Made by a program: the position numbers and the translations under genes. Positions 23,001 through 35,200 of a stretch of DNA of 64,000 bases are shown here, piece after piece (position 1 is the first letter of the stretch; each line of letters starts with the position of its first letter). The notes beneath the pieces were generated by a model. The model searched no databases. It was not told the origin of the DNA and saw nothing but the letters and a program-made list of their open reading frames with translations. This DNA is from Posidonia oceanica (Eukaryota > Streptophyta > Magnoliopsida > Alismatales > Posidoniaceae): assembly GCA_037176725.1 (NCBI GenBank), contig JAZBRS010000029.1, forward strand, positions 47,998,001-48,062,000, in the 5' to 3' direction.

Positions 23001-26000
23001 GCCTTTGCGTGCCTTTTCGATGTCTCGTCTGTTTGTATGCTCACTTCCTTAATTTGGGGACGAGCACCTTTGCATGCCTTTTCGAAGTCTCGTCTGTTTG
23101 TATGCTCACTTCCTTAATTTGAGGACAAGCGCCATTGCACGCCTTTTCGAAGCCATCTCTGTTTGTTTGCTCGCTTCCTTAATTTGAGGACGAGCGCCTT
23201 TGCGCGCCATTTCGAAGTCACGTCTATTTGTTTGCTTGCTTCCTTAATTCGAGGACGATAGCCTTTGCGTGCCTTTTCGAAGTCACGTCTGTTTGTTTCC
23301 AGGTTTTTAAATTGAGGACGAGAGCCATTGCGTGCCTTATCGAAGTCACGTCTGTTTATTTGCTCGCTTCCATAATTTGGGGACGAGTGCCTTTGCGTGC
23401 CTTTTCAAAGTCACGTCTGTTTGTTTGCTCGCTTCCTTAATTTGAGGTCGAGTGCCTTTTCGAAGTCACGTCAGTTTGTTTGATCGCTTCTTTAATTTGA
23501 GGACGAGCACCTTTACGTGCCTTTTCGAAGCCATGTCTGTTTGTTTGCTCGCTTCCATAATTTAAGGACGAGCGCCTTTGCGTGCCTTTTCGAAGTCACG
23601 TCTATTTGTTTGCTTGCTTCCTTAATTTGAGGACGAGCGCCTTGCGTGCCTTTTCGAAGTCACGTCTGTTTGTTTGCTCGCTTCCTTAATTTGAGGACGA
23701 GCGCCTTTGCGTGCCTTTTCGAAGTCACGTCTGTTTGTTTGCTCGCTTCCATTATTTGAGCTCGAGTGCCTTTGCATGCCTTTTCGTTGTTACGTCTGTT
23801 TGTTTGCTACCTTCCTTAATTTGAGGACCTGCGCCTTTGCGTGCCTTTTCGAAGCCATGTCTGTTTGTTTGCTAGCTTCCTTAATTTAAAGACGAGCGCC
23901 TTTGCGTACCTTTTCGAAGTCACGTCTGTTAGTTTGCTCGCTTCTAAATTTCAGGACGAGAGCCTTTGCATGCCTTTTCGAAGTCACGTCTGTTTATTTG
24001 CTCGCTTCTTTAATTTGAGGGCGAGCGCCCTTGCGTGCCTTTTCGAAGTCACGTCTGTTTGTTTGCTCGCTTCCTTAATTTGAGGACGAGCGCCTTTGCG
24101 TGCCTTTTCGAAGTCACGTCTGTTTGTTTGCTCGCTTCCTTAATTTGAGGTCGAGTGCCTTTTCGAAGTCACGTTTGTTTGTTTGCTCGCTTCTTCAATT
24201 TGTGGACGAGCGCCTCTGCGTGCCTTTTCGAAGTAACGTCTGTTTGTTAGCTCGCTTCATTTATTTGAGGTCGAGCGCCTTTGCGTGCCTTTCCGATGCC
24301 ACGTCAGTTTCTTCGCTCACTTCCTTAATATGAGGACAAGCGCCTTTGTGTGCCTTTTCGATGTCATGTCTGTTTGTTTGCTCGCTTCCTTAATTTGACG
24401 ACGAGTGACTTTGCGTCCCTTTTCGATGTCTTGTCTGTTTGTTTGCTCACTTACTTAATTTGAGGATGAGCGCCTTTGCGTGCCTTTTCGAAGGCATGTC
24501 TGTTTGTTTGCTGGGTATCATAATTTATAGACGAGCGCCTTTGCGTACATTTTCGATGTCACGTCTGTTTGTTTGCCCGCTTCATAATTTGAGGACGAGA
24601 GCCTTTGCATGCCTTTTCGAAGTCACGTCTCTATATTTGCTCGCTTCTTTAATTTGAGGACGAGCGCCTTTGCACACCTTTCCGAAGTCACGTCTGTTTG
24701 TTTGCTCGCTTCTTAATTTGATGACGAGAGCCTTTGCATGCCATTTTGAAGTCACGTCTGTTTATTTGCTCGCTTCTTTAATTTGAGGACGAGCGCCTTT
24801 GCTTGCCTTTTCGAAGTCACGTCTGTTTGTTTGCTCGCTTCCTTAATTTGAGGACAAGCGCCTTTGCGTGCCTTTTCGAAGTCTCGTCTGTTTGTTTGCT
24901 CGCTTCCGTAATATGAGGTCGAGTGCCTTTTCGAAGTCACGTTTGTTTGTTTGCTCGCTTCTTTAATTTGAGGACGAGCGCCTTTGCGTGCCTTTTCGAA
25001 GTTACGTCTGTTTGTTTGCTCGCTTCCTTTATTTGAGGTCGAGCGCCTTTGCGTGCCTTTCGGAAGCCACGTCTGTTTCTTCGCTCACTTCCTTCATTTG
25101 AGGACAAGCGCCTTTGTGTGCCGTTTAGAAGTCATGTCTGTTTGTTTGCTCGCTTCCTTAATTTGACGACGAGTGCCTTTGCGTGCCTTTTCGATGTCTC
25201 GTCTGTTTGTTTGCTCACTTCCTTAAATTGAGGACGAGCGCCTTTGCGTGCCTTTTCGAAGTCTCGTCTGTTTGTTAGCTCACTTCCTTAATTTGAGGAC
25301 GAGCGCCTATGCGTGCCATTTCGAAGCCTTGTCTGTTTGTTTGCTGGGTTTCATAATTTAAAGACGAGAGCCTTTGCGTACCTTTTCGAAGTCACGTCTG
25401 TTGGTTTGCCCGCTTCTTAATTTGAGGACGAGAGCCTTTGCATGCCTTTTCGAAGTCACGTCTCCTTATTTGCTCGCTTCTTTAATTTGAGGACGAGCGC
25501 CTTTGCGTACCTTTTCGAAGTCACGTCTGTTTGTTTGCTCGCTTCTTAATTTGAGGACGAGGGCCTTTGCATGCCTTTTCGAAGTCACGTCTGTTTATTT
25601 GCTCGCTTCTTTAATTTGAGGACGAGCGCCTTTGCTTGCCTTTTCGAAGTCACGTCTGTTTGTTTGCTCGCTTCCTTAATATGAGGTCGAGTGCCTTTTC
25701 GAAGTCACGTTTGTTTGTTTGCTCGCTTCTTTAATTTGAGGACGAGTGCCTTTGCGTGCCTTTTCGAAGTCACGTCTGTTTGTTTGCTCGCTTCCTTTAT
25801 TTGAGGTCGAGCGCCTTTGCGTGCCGTTCCGAAGCCACGTCTGTTTCTTCGCTCACTTCCTTAATTTGAGGACAAGCGCCATTGTGTGCCTTTCAGAAGT
25901 CATGTCTGTTTGTTTGCTCGCTTCCTTAATTTGACGACGAGTGCCTTTGCGTGCCTTTTCGATGTCTCGTCTGTTTGTTTGCTCGCTTCCTTAAATTGTG

Positions 26001-29000
26001 GACGAGCACCTTTGCATGCCTTTTCGAAGTCTCGTCTGTTTGTTTGCACACTTCCATAATTTGTGGACGAGCGCCTTTGCGTGCCTTTTCGAAGCCTTCT
26101 CTGTTTGTTTGCTCGCTTCTTTAATTTGAGGACAAGCGCCTTTGCGTGCCTTTTCGAAGTCACGTCTATTTGTTTGCTTGCTTCCTTAATTTGAGGACGA
26201 GAGCCTTTGCGTGCCTTTTCGAAGTCACGTCTGTTTGTTTGCAAACTTCTTAAATTGAGGACGAGAGCCTATGCGTGCCTTTTCGAAGTCACGTCTGTTT
26301 ATTTGCTCGCTTCCTTAATTTGGGGACGAGCGCCTTTGCGTGCCTTTTCGAAGTCACGTCTGTTTGTTTGCTCGCTTCCTTAATTTGAGGTCGAGTGCCT
26401 TTTCGAAGTCACGTCTGTTTATTTGCTCGCTTCTTTAATTTGAGGACGAGCGCCTTTGCGTGCCTTTCGAAGTCACGTCTGTTTGTTTGCTCGCTTCCTT
26501 AATTTGAGGACGAGCGCCTTTGCGTGCCTTTTCGAAGTCACGTCTGTTTGTTTGCTCGCTTCCTTAATATGCGGTCGAGTGCCTTTTCGAAGTCACGTTT
26601 GTTTATTTGCTCGCTTCTTTAATTTGAGGACGAGCGCCTTTGCGTGCCTTTTCGAAGTCACGTCTGTTTGTTTGCTCGCTTCCTCTATTTGAGGTCGAGC
26701 GCCTTTGCGTGCCTTTCCGAAGCCACGTCTGTTTCTTCGCTCACTTCCTTAATTTGAGGACAAGCGCCATTGTGTGCCTTTCAGAAGTCAAGTCAGTTTG
26801 TTTGCTCGCTTCCTTAATTTGACGACGAGTGCCTTTGCGTGCCTTTTCGATGTCTCGTCTGTTTGTTTGCTCACTTCCTTAAATTGTGGACGAGCACCTT
26901 TGCGTGCCTTTTCGAAGTCTCGTCTGTTTGTTTGCACACTTCCGTAATTTGTGGACGAGCGCCTTTGCGTGCCTTTTCGAAGCCTTCTCTGTTTGTTTGC
27001 TCGCTTCTTTAATTTGAGGACAAGCGCCTTTGCGTGCCTTTTCGAAGTCACGTCTATTTGTTTGCTTGCTTCCTTAATTTGAGGACGAGAGCCTTTGCGT
27101 GCCTTTTCGAAGTCACGTCTGTTTGTTTGCAAACTTCTTAAATTGAGGACGAGAGCCTTTGCGTGCCTTTTCGAAGTCACGTCTGTTTATTTGCTCGCTT
27201 CCTTAATTTGGGGACGAGCGCCTTTGCGTGCCTTTTCGAAGTCACGTCTGTTTGTTTGCTCGCTTCCTTAATTTGAGGTCGAGTGCCCTTTCGAAGTCAC
27301 GTCTGTTTATTTGCTCGCTTCTTTAATTTGAGGACGAGCGCCTTTGCGTGCCTTTTCGAAATCACGTCTGTTTGTTTTCTCGCTTACTTAATTTGAGGTC
27401 GATTGCCATTTCGAAGTCTCGTTTGTTTGTTTGCTCGCTTCTTTAATTTGAGGACGAGCGCCTTCGCGTGCCTTTTCGAAGTCACGTCTGTTTGTTTGCT
27501 CGCTTCCTTTATTTGAGGTCGAGCGCCTTTGCGTGTCTTTCCGAAGCCACGTCTGTTTCTTCGCTCACTTCCTTAATATGAGGACAAGCGCCTTTGTTTG
27601 CCTCTTCGAAGTTATGTCTGTTTGTTTGCTCGCTTCCTTAATTTGACGATGAGTGCCTTTGCGTGCCTTTTCGATGTCTCGTCTGTTTGTATGCTCACTT
27701 CCTTAATTTGTGGACGAGCGCCATTGCGTGCCTTTTCAAAGTCACGTCTGTTTGTTTGCTCGCTTCCTTAAATTGAGGACGAGCGCCTTTGCGTGACATT
27801 TCGAAGTCACGTCTGTTTGTTTGCTCACTTCCTTAATTTGAGGACGAGTGCCTTTGCATGCCTTTTCGATGCCGCGTCTGTTTGTTTGCTCACTTCCTTA
27901 TTTTGAGGACGAGCGCCTTTGCGTGCCTTTTCGAAGCCGTGTCTGTTTGTTTGCTCGCTTCCTTAATTTGAGGACGAGCGCCATTGCGTGCCTTTTCGAA
28001 GTCACGTCTATTTGTTTGCTTGCTTCCTTAATTTGAGGACGAGCGCCTTTGCTTGCCTTTTTGAAGTCACGTCCGTTTGTTTGCTTGCTTCTTAAATTGA
28101 GGACAAGAGCCATTGCTTGCCTTTTCGAAGTCACGTCTGTTTATTTGCTCGCTTCCTTAATTTGGGGACGAGTGCCTTTGAGTGCCTTTTTGGAGTCACG
28201 TCTGTTTGTTTGCCCGCGCCCTTAACTTGAGGACGAGCGCCTTTGCGTGCCTTTTCGAAGTCAAGCCTGTTTGTATGCTCGCTTCCTTAATTCGAGGTCG
28301 AGTGCCTTTTCGAAGTCACGTCTGTTTGTTTGCTCACTTCTTTAATTAGAGGATGAGCGCCTTTGCGTGCCCTTTTGAAGTCCTGTCTGTTTGTTTGCTT
28401 GCTTCTTAATTTGAGGACGAGAGCCTTTGCGTGCCTTTTCGAAGTCACGTCTGTTTATTTGCTCGCTTCCTAAATTTGGGGACGAGCTCCTCTTCGTGCC
28501 TTTTTGAAGTCACGTCTGTTTGTTTGCTCGCTACCTTAATTTGAGGACGAGCGCCTTGGCGTGCCTTTTCGAAGTCACGTCTGTTCGTTTGCTCGCTTCC
28601 TTAATTTGAGGTCGAGTGCCTTTTCGTAGTCACGTTTGTTTGTTTGCTCGCATCCATAATTTGAGGACGAGCGCCTTTGCGTGCCTTTTCGAAGTCACGT
28701 CTGTTTGTTTGCTCGCTTCCTTTATTTGATGTCGAGCGCCAATGCGTGCCTTTCCGAAGCCACGTCTGTTTCTTCGCTCACATCCTTAATTTGAGGACAA
28801 GCGCCTTTGTGTGCCTTTTAGAAGTCCTGTCTGTTTGTTTGCTCGCTTCCTTAATTTGACGACGAGTGCCTTTGCCTGCCTTTTCGTAGTCTCGTCTGTT
28901 TGTTTGCTCACTTCCTTAATTTGAGGACGAGCACCTTTGTGTGCCTTTTCGAAGTCTAGTCTGTTTGTTTGCTCACTTCCTTAATTTGAGGACAAGCTCC

Positions 29001-29256
29001 ATTGCGTGCCTTTTCGAAGCCATGTCTGGTTGTTTGCTGGCTTCCTTAATTTAAAGACGAGCGCCATTGCGTACCTTTTCGAAGTCACGTCTGTTTGTTT
29101 GCTCGCTTCTTAATTTGAGGACGAGAGCCTTTGCATGCCTTTTCGAAGTCACGTCTGTTTATTTGCTCACTTCTTTAATTTGAGGGCGAGCGTCTTTGCG
29201 TGCCTTTTCGAAGTCACGTCTGTTTGTTTGCTCGCTTCCTTAATTTGAGGACGAGC
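20074..29256. repeat. Higher-order composite X, copy 2
   Basis: This is the second P-Q-R-R-S composite. It lacks the 120-bp local duplication seen near 5.5-5.8 kb and keeps the 18 bp that copy 1 lost near 6437. Near 27.2-27.3 kb it has a 55-bp monomer that copy 1 lacks. Near 27.9 kb it has lost 130 bp (two monomers), including the TTCATCGAGG marker monomer of S. Q carries the TTTCCAGG marker at 23296. Confidence 0.85.
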
Positions 29257-32200
29257 GCCTCTTCGTGCCTTTTCGAAGTCACGTCTGTTTGTTTGCTCGC
29301 ATCCTTAATTTGAGGTCGAGTGCCTTTTCGTAGTCACGTTTGTTTGTTTGCTCGCTTCTTTAATTTGAGGACGAGCGCCTTTGCGTGCCTTTTCGAAGTA
29401 ACGTCTATTTGTTTGCTCGCTTCCTTTATTTGAGGTCGAGCGCCTTTGCGTGCCTTTCCGAAGCCACGTCTGTTTCTTCGCTCACTTCCTTAATATGAGG
29501 ACAAGCGCCTTTGTGTGCCTTTTTGATGTCAAGTCCGTTTGTTTGCTCGCTTCCTTAATTTGACGACGAGTGACATTGAGTCCCTTTTCGATGTCTCGTC
29601 AGTTTGTTTGCTCACTTCCTTAATTTGAGGACGAGGGCCTTTGCGTGCCTTTTCGAAGCCTTGTCTGTTTGTTTGCTGGGTTTCATAGTTTAAAGACGAG
29701 CGCCTTTGCGTACATTTTCGAAGTCACGTCTGTTTGTTTGCCCGCTTCATAATTTGAGGACGAGAGCCTTTGCATGCCTTTTCGAAGTCACGTCTCTTTA
29801 TTTGCTCGCTTCTTTAATTTGAGGACGAGCGCCTTTGCATACCTTTTCGAAGTCACGTCTGTTTGTTTGCTCGCTTCTTAATTTGAGGACGAGAGCATTT
29901 GCATGCCTTTTCGAAGTCACGTCTGTTTATTTGCTCGCTTCTTTAATTTGAGGACGAGCGCCTTTGCTTGCCTTTTCGAAGTCACGTCTGTTTGTTTGCT
30001 CGCTTCCTTAATATGAGGTCGAGTGCCTTTTCGAAGTCACGTTTGTTTGTTTGCTCGCTTCTTTAAATTGAGGACGAGCGCCTTTGCATGCCTTTTCGAA
30101 GTCACGTCTGTTTGTTTGCTCGCTTCCTTTATTTGAGGTCGAGCGCCTTTGCGTGCCTTTCCGAAGCCACGTCTGTTTCTTCGCTCACTTCCTTAATTTG
30201 AGGACAAGCGCCATTGTGTGCCTTTCAGAAGTCATGTCTGTTTGTTTGCTCGCTTCCTTAATTTGACGACGAGTGCCTTTGCGTGCCTTTTCGATGTCTC
30301 GTCTGTTTGTTTGCTCGCTTCCTTAAATTGTGGACGAGCACCTTTGCGTGCCTTTTCGAAGTCTCGTCTGTTTGTTTGCACACTTCCTTAATTTGTGGAC
30401 GAGCGCCTTTGCGTGCCTTTTCGAAGCCTTCTCTGTTTGTTTGCTCGCTTCTTTAATTTGAGGACGAGCGCCTTTGCGTGCCTTTTCGAAGTCACGTCTA
30501 TTTTTTTGCTTGCTTCCTTAATTTGAGGACGAGAGCCTTTGCGTGCCTTTGCGAAGTCACGTCTGTTTGTTTGCAAACTTCTTAAATTGAGGACGAGAGC
30601 CTTTGCGTGCCTTTTCGAAGTCACGTCTGTTTATTTGCTCACTTCCTTAATTTGGGGACGAGCGCCTTTGCGTGCCTTTTCGAAGTCACGTCTGTTTGTT
30701 TGCTCGCTTCCTTAATTTTAGGTCGAGTGCCTTTTCGAAGTCACGTCTGTTTATTTGCTCGCTTCTTTAATTTAAGGACGAGCGCCTTTGCGTGCCTTTT
30801 CGAAGTCACGTCTGTTTGTTTGCTCGCTTCCTTAATTTGAGGACGAGCGACTTTGCGTGCCTTTTCGAAATCACGTTTGTTTGTTTGCTCGCTTCCTTAA
30901 TTTGAGGTCGATTGCCTTTTCGAATTCACGTTTGTTTGTTTGCTCGCTTCTTTAATTTGAGGACGAGCGCCTTTGCGTGCCTTTTCGAAGTCACGTCTGT
31001 TTGTTTGCTCGCTTCCGTTATTTGAGGTCGAGCGCCTTTGCGTGTCTTTCCGAAGCCACGTCTGTTTCTTCGCTCACTTCCTAAATATGAGGACAAGCGC
31101 CATTGTATGCCTTTTCGAAGTCATGTTTGTTTGTTTGCTCGCTTCCTTAATTAGACGATGAGTGCCTTTGCGTGCCTTTTCGATGTCTCGTCTGTTTGTA
31201 TGCTCACTTCCTTAATTTGAGGACGAGCGCCTATGCGTGCCTTTTCAAAGTCACGTCTGTTTGTTTGCTCGCTTCCATAATTTGTGGACGAGCGCCTTTG
31301 CGTGACATTTCGAAGTCACGTCTATTTGTTTGCTCACTTCCTTAATTTGAGGACGAGTGCCTTTGCATGCCTTTTCGATGCCGCGTCTGTTTGCTTTCTC
31401 ACTTCCTTAATTTGAGGACGAGCGCCATTGCGTGACATTTCGAAGTCACGTCTGTATGTTTGCTCGCTTCCTTAATTTGAGGACGAGCGCCTTTGCGTGC
31501 CTTTTCGAAGTCACGCCTGTTTGTAAGCTCGCTTACTTAATTCGAGGTCGAGTGCCTTTTCGAACTCACGTCTATTTGTTTGCTCGCTTCTTTAATTAGA
31601 GGACGAGCGCCTTTGCGTGCCTTTTCGTAGTCACGTCTGTTTGTTTGCTCACTTCCTTAATTTGAGGTCGTGTGCCTTTGAGTGCCTTTCCGAAGCCATG
31701 TCTGTATGTTTGCTGGCTTCCATAATTTGAGGATGAGCGCCTTTGCGTGCCTTTTCGAAGTCATGTCTGTTTGTTTGCTCGCTTCCTTAATTTGAGGACG
31801 AGCGCCTTTGCGTGCCTTTTCGAAGTCACGTCTGTTTGTTTGCTCGCTTCTTTAATTTAGGTCGAGTGCCTTTTCGAAGTCACGTTTGTTTGTTTGTTCG
31901 CTTCTATAATTTGAGGACGAGCGCCTTTGCGTGCCTTTTCGAAGTCACGTCTGTTTGTTTGCGCGCTTCATTTATTTGAGGTCGAGCGCCTTTGCGTGCC
32001 TTTCCGAAGCCACGTCTGTTTCTTCGCTCACTTCCTTAATTTGAGGACGAGCGCCTTTGTGTGCCTTTTAGAAGTCATGTTTGTTTCTTCGCTCACTTCC
32101 TTAATTTGAGGACGAGCACCTTTGCGTGCCTTTTCGAAGTCTCGTCTGTTTGTTTGCTCACTACCTTAATTTGAGGACGAGCGCCTTTGCGTGCCGTTTC

Positions 32201-35200
32201 GAAGCCAAGTCTATTTGTTTGATCGCTTCCTTAATTTGAGGACGAGCGCCTTTGCGTGCCTTTTCGAAGTCACGTCTATTTGTTTGCTTGCTTCCTTAAT
32301 TTGAGGACGAACGCCTTTGCGTGCCTTTTTGAACTCACGTCTGTTTGTTTGCTGGCTTCCTTAATTTGAGGACGAGCGTCTTTACATGCCTTTTTGAAGT
32401 CACGTCTGTTTGTTTGCTCGCTTCCTTAATTCGAGGTCGAGTGCCTTTCCGAAGTCACGTCTGTTTGTTTGCTCGCTTCTTTAATTAGAGGACGAGCGCC
32501 TTTGCGTGCCTTTTTGAAGTCACGTCTGTTTGTTTGCTCACTTCCTTTATTTGAGAACAAGCGCCTTTGCGTGCTATTTCGAAGTCACGTCTGTTTGTTT
32601 GCTCACTTCCTTAATTTGTGGTCGAGTGCCTTTGCGTGCCTTTCCGAAACCATGTCTGTTAGTTTGCTGGCTTCCTCAATTTGAGGACGAGCGCCTTTGC
32701 GTGCCTTTTCGAAGTCGTGTCTGTTTGTTTGCTCGCTTCCTTAATTTGAGGACGAGCGCCTTTGCATGCCTTTTCGAAGTCACGTCTGTTTGTTTGCTCG
32801 CTTCCTTAATTTGAGGTCGAGTGCCTTTTCGAAGTCACGTTTGTTTGTTTGCTCGCTTCTTTAATTAGAGGACGAGCGCCTTTGCGTGCCTTTTTGAAGT
32901 CACGTCTGTTTGTTTGCTCACTTCCTTTATTTGAGAACAAGCGCCTTTGCGTGCTATTTCGAAGTCACGTCTGTTTGTTTGCTCACTTCCTTAATTTGTG
33001 GTCGAGTGCCTTTGCGTGCCTTTCCGAAACCATGTCTGTTAGTTTGCTGGCTTCCTCAATTTGAGGACGAGCGCCTTTGCGTGCCTTTTCGAAGTCGTGT
33101 CTGTTTGTTTGCTCGCTTCCTTAATTTGAGGACGAGCGCCTTTGCATGCCTTTTCGAAGTCACGTCTGTTTGTTTGCTCGCTTCCTTAATTTGAGGTCGA
33201 GTGCCTTTTCGAAGTCACGTTTGTTTGTTTGCTTGCTTCTATAATTTGTGGACGAGCGCCTTTGCGTGCCTTTTCGAAGCCACGTCTGTTTGTTTGCTCG
33301 CTTCCTTTCTTTGAGGTCGAGCGCCTTTGCGTGCCTTTCCGAAGCCACGTCTGTTTCTTCGCTCACTACCTTAATTTGAGGACAAGCGCCTTTGTGTGCC
33401 TTTTAGAAGTCATGTCAGTTTGTTTGCTCGCTTCCTTAATTTGACGACGAGTGCCTTTGCGTGCCTTTTCGAAGTCTCATCTGTTTGTTTGATCACTTCC
33501 TTAATTTTGGACGGGCACCTTTGTGTGCCTTTTCGAAGTCTCGTCTGTTTGTTTGCTCACTTCCTTAATTTGTGGACGAGCGCCTTTGCGTGCCTTTTCG
33601 AAGCCATGTCTGTTTGTTTGCTCGCTTCCTTAATTTGAGGACGAGCGCCTTTGCGTGCCTTTTCGAAGTCACGTCTATTTGTTTGCTTGCTTCCTAAATT
33701 TGAGGACGAGCGCCTTTGCGTGCCTTTTTGAAGTCACGTCTGTTTGTTTGCTCGCTTCCTTAATTTGAGGACGAGCGCCTTTGCGTGCCATTTCGAAGTC
33801 ACGTCTTTTTGTTTGCTCGCTTCCATAATTCGAAGTCGTGTGCCTTTTCGAAGTCACGTCAGTTTGTTTGCTCGCTTCTTTAATTAGAGGACGAGCGCCA
33901 ATGCATGCCTTTTTGAAGTCACGTATGTTTGTTTGCTCACTTCCTTTATTTGAGGACGAGTGCCTTTTCGAAGTCACGTCTGTTTGTTTGCTCGCTTCTT
34001 TAATTTGAGGACGAGCACCTTTACGTGCCTTTTCGAAGTCACGTTAGTTAGTTTGCTCGCTTCCTTAATTTGAGGACGAGCGCCTTTGCGTGCCTTTTCG
34101 AAGTCACGTCTGTTTGCTTGCTCGCTTCCTTAATTTGAGGACGAGTGCCTTGGCGTGCCTTTTCGATGTCACGTCTGTTTGTTTGCTCACTTCCTTAATT
34201 TGGGGACTAGCGCCTTTGCGTGCCTTTTCGAAGCCATGTCTGTTTGTTTGCTGGCTTCCTTAATTTAAAGACGAGCGCCTTTGCGTACCTTTTCGAAGTC
34301 ACGTCTGTTTGTTTGCTCGCTTCCTTAATATGAGGTCGAGTGCCTTTTCGAAGTCACGTTTGTTTGTTTGCTCGCTTCTTTAATTTGAGGACGAGCGCCT
34401 TTGCGTGCCTTTTCGACGTCACGTCTGTTTGTTTGCTCGCTTCCTTTAATTGAGGTCGAGTGCCTTTGCGAGCCTTTCCGAAGCCACGTCTGTTTCTTCG
34501 CTCACTTCCTTAATTTGAGGACAAGCGCCTTTGTGTGCCTTTTAGAAGACATGCCTGTTTTTTTGCTCGCTCCCTTAATTTGACGACGAGTGCCTTTGCG
34601 TGCCTTTTCGATGTCTCGTCTGTTTGTTTGCTCACTTCCTTAATTTGAGGACGAGCACCTTTGCGTGCCTTTTCGAAGTCTCGTCTGTTTGTATGCTCAC
34701 TTCCTTAATTTGAGGACAAGCGCCTTTGCGTGCCTTTTCGAAGCCTTCTCTGTTTGTTTGCTCGCTTCCTTAATTTGAGGACGAGTGCCTTTGCGTGCCT
34801 TTTCGAAGTCACGTCTATTTGTTTGCTTGCTTCCTTAATTCGAGGACGATAGCCTTTGCGTGCCTTTTCGAAGTCACGTCTGTTTGTTTCCAGGTTTTTA
34901 AATTGAGGACGAGAGCCCTTGCGTGCCTTATCGAAGTCACGTCAGTTTATTTGCTCGCTTCCATAATTTGGGGACGAGCGCCTTTGCGTGCCTTTTCAAA
35001 GTCACGTCTGTTTGTTTGCTCGCTTCCTTAATTTGAGGTCGAGTGTCTTTTCGAAGTCACGTCTGTTTGTTTGATCGCTTCTTTAATTTGAGGACGAGCA
35101 CCTTTACGTGCCTTTTCGAAGCCATGTCTGTTTGTTTGCTCGCTTCCATAATTTAAGGACGAGCGCCTTTGCGTGCCTTTTCGAAGTCACGTCTATTTGT

